64,000 bases of DNA from assembly GCA_023228945.1 (NCBI GenBank), contig JALOAI010000025.1:1-64000 (forward strand), in the 5' to 3' direction. A program made the translations under genes and the position numbers. Positions within the stretch are counted from its first letter, which is position 1. Every line of letters begins with the position of its first letter. The notes below the pieces were generated by a model. The model ran no database searches. It worked only from the letters and a program-made list of their open reading frames with translations, and was not told the origin of the DNA. The DNA comes from Pigmentiphaga sp. (lineage in GTDB: Bacteria; Pseudomonadota; Gammaproteobacteria; Burkholderiales; Burkholderiaceae_B). Shown here piece after piece: positions 62,726-64,000 of this stretch.

Positions 62726-63220
62726 TCATAGAACCCCCTTGATATCCACCTCCAGCCGCAGGGCGGTGCCGGCCAGCGGGTGGTTGAAATCGAAAATGGC
62801 GTGGTCGCCGTCCCAGCCCTTGAACACGCCGGCGTAGCTGCCGCCGCCCGGTGCGGCGAACTCCACCATATCGCCGGCGGTGAGCGCCTGGTCTGGCCCG
62901 GCGTGCTGTTCCACCAGGGCACGCGTCAGTTTCTGGACGAGATCGGGATTGCGATCGCCGTAGGCATCGGCGGCCGGCAGTTCGAAGGCGGCCTGGGCGC
63001 CCTCCTCCTGGCCGATCAGCGGCGCCTCCATGCCTGGCGCCCATTGACCGCTACCCATCTGGAGCGTGGCGGGGCGTCCGGTGAAGGTATCGGCGAACAC
63101 CTGCCCCGCCGCGGGGCCGGAGGCCAGCGTGATGCGGTAATGCAGTGTGACATAGGACGTGGCGGACACCCGGGGCGGCGGGTGGGCACCGGAAGACACA
63201 GTGGCCGGAGTGGAAGACAA
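62726..63220 (-). CDS. fkpB: FKBP-type peptidyl-prolyl isomerase (FkpB/SlpA type)
   Basis: A 164-residue FKBP-domain protein with an inserted-in-flap domain (residues 85-140, DRNPDLVQKLTRALVEQ). YVTLHYRITLASG, GSGQWAPGMEAPLIGQEEGAQAAFELPAADAYG and FDFNHPLAG match FkpB/SlpA. The start is uncertain: TTG at 63220 is used, and GTG codons at 63199 and 63172 are alternatives; no in-frame ATG exists upstream. It pairs with ispH as in E. coli. Confidence 0.88.
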   Translation of the reverse strand: MSSTPATVSSGAHPPPRVSATSYVTLHYRITLASGPAAGQVFADTFTGRPATLQMGSGQWAPGMEAPLIGQEEGAQAAFELPAADAYGDRNPDLVQKLTRALVEQHAGPDQALTAGDMVEFAAPGGGSYAGVFKGWDGDHAIFDFNHPLAGTALRLEVDIKGVL

Positions 63221-63270
63221 GGCGATGCCATGATGAAAGCTGGAAGACCCTCTATTCTAAAGGTTTGGCG

Positions 63271-63978
63271 ATGAAGGATTCGAACCTCGGCGGGCCGGTT
63301 GCCGATTTCAACGCTTTGCCCGCCGACGCCCGGCCGCGCGAGCGCCTGTTGCGCCATGGCGCGGCGGTGCTCACCGATGGCGAGCTCCTGGCCGTGTTGT
63401 TGCGCACCGGCGTACGCGGGCAAGACGTCCTCTCCCTGGCGCAAGCCTTGCTTGCCGGGTTCGGGGGCCTGCGCGGGCTGCTGGGTGCGGATGCCGGGCA
63501 GTTGGCACAGGCCACCGGCCTGGGGCCTGCGAAGATCAGCCAATTGCAGGCCATCCTGGAGCTTGCCCGGCGCTCAATCGCCGAGCCGCTGCGGCAGGGT
63601 CAATTGCTGAACAGGCCCGAATTGGTGCGAGCCTACTGCGCCACCTTGCTCGGCCACCATACCATCGAGGTTTGCCATGCGCTTTACCTCGATACCCAGT
63701 TGCGCCTGCTCGCCAGCGAGGAGGTCAGCCGCGGCACACTGAGCCAGGCCACTCTCTATCCTCGCGAACTGGTGCGAGCGGCGCTGCGCCATCACGCCGC
63801 CGCGCTGATCCTGGTTCACAATCACCCCTCGGGCTCGACCGAGCCCAGCGCCGCCGATTGCCTGCTCACCCGCCAGGTCAGCCAGGCGCTGAAGCTGGTC
63901 GATGTGCGCCTGGCCGATCACATCATCGTCGCGGGTCACCAGACCGTGTCGATGGCTGCACAGGGGCTGGTGCCCTAG
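63271..63978 (+). CDS. radC: RadC-family JAB-domain protein
   Basis: A 235-residue protein with an N-terminal helix-hairpin-helix part (LLGADAGQLAQATGLGPAKISQLQAILEL) and a C-terminal JAB metalloprotease-like domain with the metal motif VHNHPSGSTEPSAAD. ATG at 63271 has AAAGG seven bases upstream; a TTG two codons earlier is weaker. It is divergent from fkpB. Its role in repair is disputed. Confidence 0.93.
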   Translation: MKDSNLGGPVADFNALPADARPRERLLRHGAAVLTDGELLAVLLRTGVRGQDVLSLAQALLAGFGGLRGLLGADAGQLAQATGLGPAKISQLQAILELARRSIAEPLRQGQLLNRPELVRAYCATLLGHHTIEVCHALYLDTQLRLLASEEVSRGTLSQATLYPRELVRAALRHHAAALILVHNHPSGSTEPSAADCLLTRQVSQALKLVDVRLADHIIVAGHQTVSMAAQGLVP

Positions 63979-64000
63979 CGGCGCTCGCCTTAGCTTCGGG

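Overview
The window is high-G+C chromosomal DNA of a betaproteobacterium. Most gene blocks match what is usual in Alcaligenaceae and other Burkholderiales: smc-zipA-ligA, tsaB-rimI, an ompR/envZ pair like Bordetella risA/risS, hemC-hemD-hemX-hemY, greA/yhbY/rlmE/ftsH, dapC-dapD-dapE-prmB and radC/fkpB/ispH, plus a Bug/TctC-type periplasmic binding protein. It is nearly all coding. The closest genus cannot be named from sequence reading alone; something near Bordetella, Achromobacter, Castellaniella or Pigmentiphaga is likely. No rRNA genes, CRISPR arrays, complete prophages or intact IS elements were seen. Two tRNA genes are present: Leu (UAG) and Thr (CGU).

Layout. 0.1-7.7 kb: a minus-strand LivFGHM-type ABC transporter operon with an embedded acyl-CoA synthetase, a divergent TetR regulator and a TesB-like thioesterase. 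7.9-15.4 kb: a methylthio-nucleoside phosphorylase, ligA, zipA and smc, read as one minus-strand block. 15.5-19.0 kb: lplT, then tsaB-rimI and a degenerate uracil-DNA-glycosylase-like gene carrying a 9-bp minisatellite. 19.1-24.3 kb: ompR/envZ, a peroxiredoxin, and a flavin monooxygenase operon with a DUF2783 protein and a MarR regulator. 24.4-29.9 kb: entericidin-like lipoprotein, ppa and hemYXDC. 30-34 kb: greA, yhbY, rlmE, ftsH. 34.4-40 kb: an orphan YjbH-like outer-membrane protein, a lipoprotein, an Old Yellow Enzyme and a PAP2-like membrane protein. 40.4-48.5 kb: a ThDP enzyme, tRNA-Leu, the lysine/diaminopimelate genes dapCDE, prmB and an ABC-F ATPase. 48.5-57 kb: a five-PAS diguanylate cyclase, then an orphan ABC binding protein, a Rieske oxygenase and an IclR regulator, then an aromatic-type aminotransferase. 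57-64 kb: a GntR-TctC-DUF1445 operon, a toxin-antitoxin pair beside tRNA-Thr, ispH, fkpB and radC.

The main signal not explained by ordinary genes is a set of dispersed short repeats. One palindromic family of 75-81 bp units occurs as 2, 3, 1 and 4 copies at four loci, with a fragment at a fifth. Two of these loci lie between convergent genes and look like bidirectional terminators. At 57850-58159 four exact-length 75-bp units have expanded in frame inside the start of a DUF1445 gene, adding about 100 residues with no alternative start codon. A second family is an 82-bp ungapped element present twice, both times at the 3' end of a minus-strand gene, with GNRA-capped hairpins. A third, shorter repeat marks the ends of three genes.

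The strongest regulatory observations are a terminator-like hairpin in the greA leader, a 17-bp stem plus T-run between ompR and envZ, and a toxin-first toxin-antitoxin operon whose promoter holds a perfect 15-bp palindrome and predicts a leaderless toxin mRNA. No single cluster here is clearly a wholly new system. The in-frame repeat expansion and the 82-bp element are the best leads.
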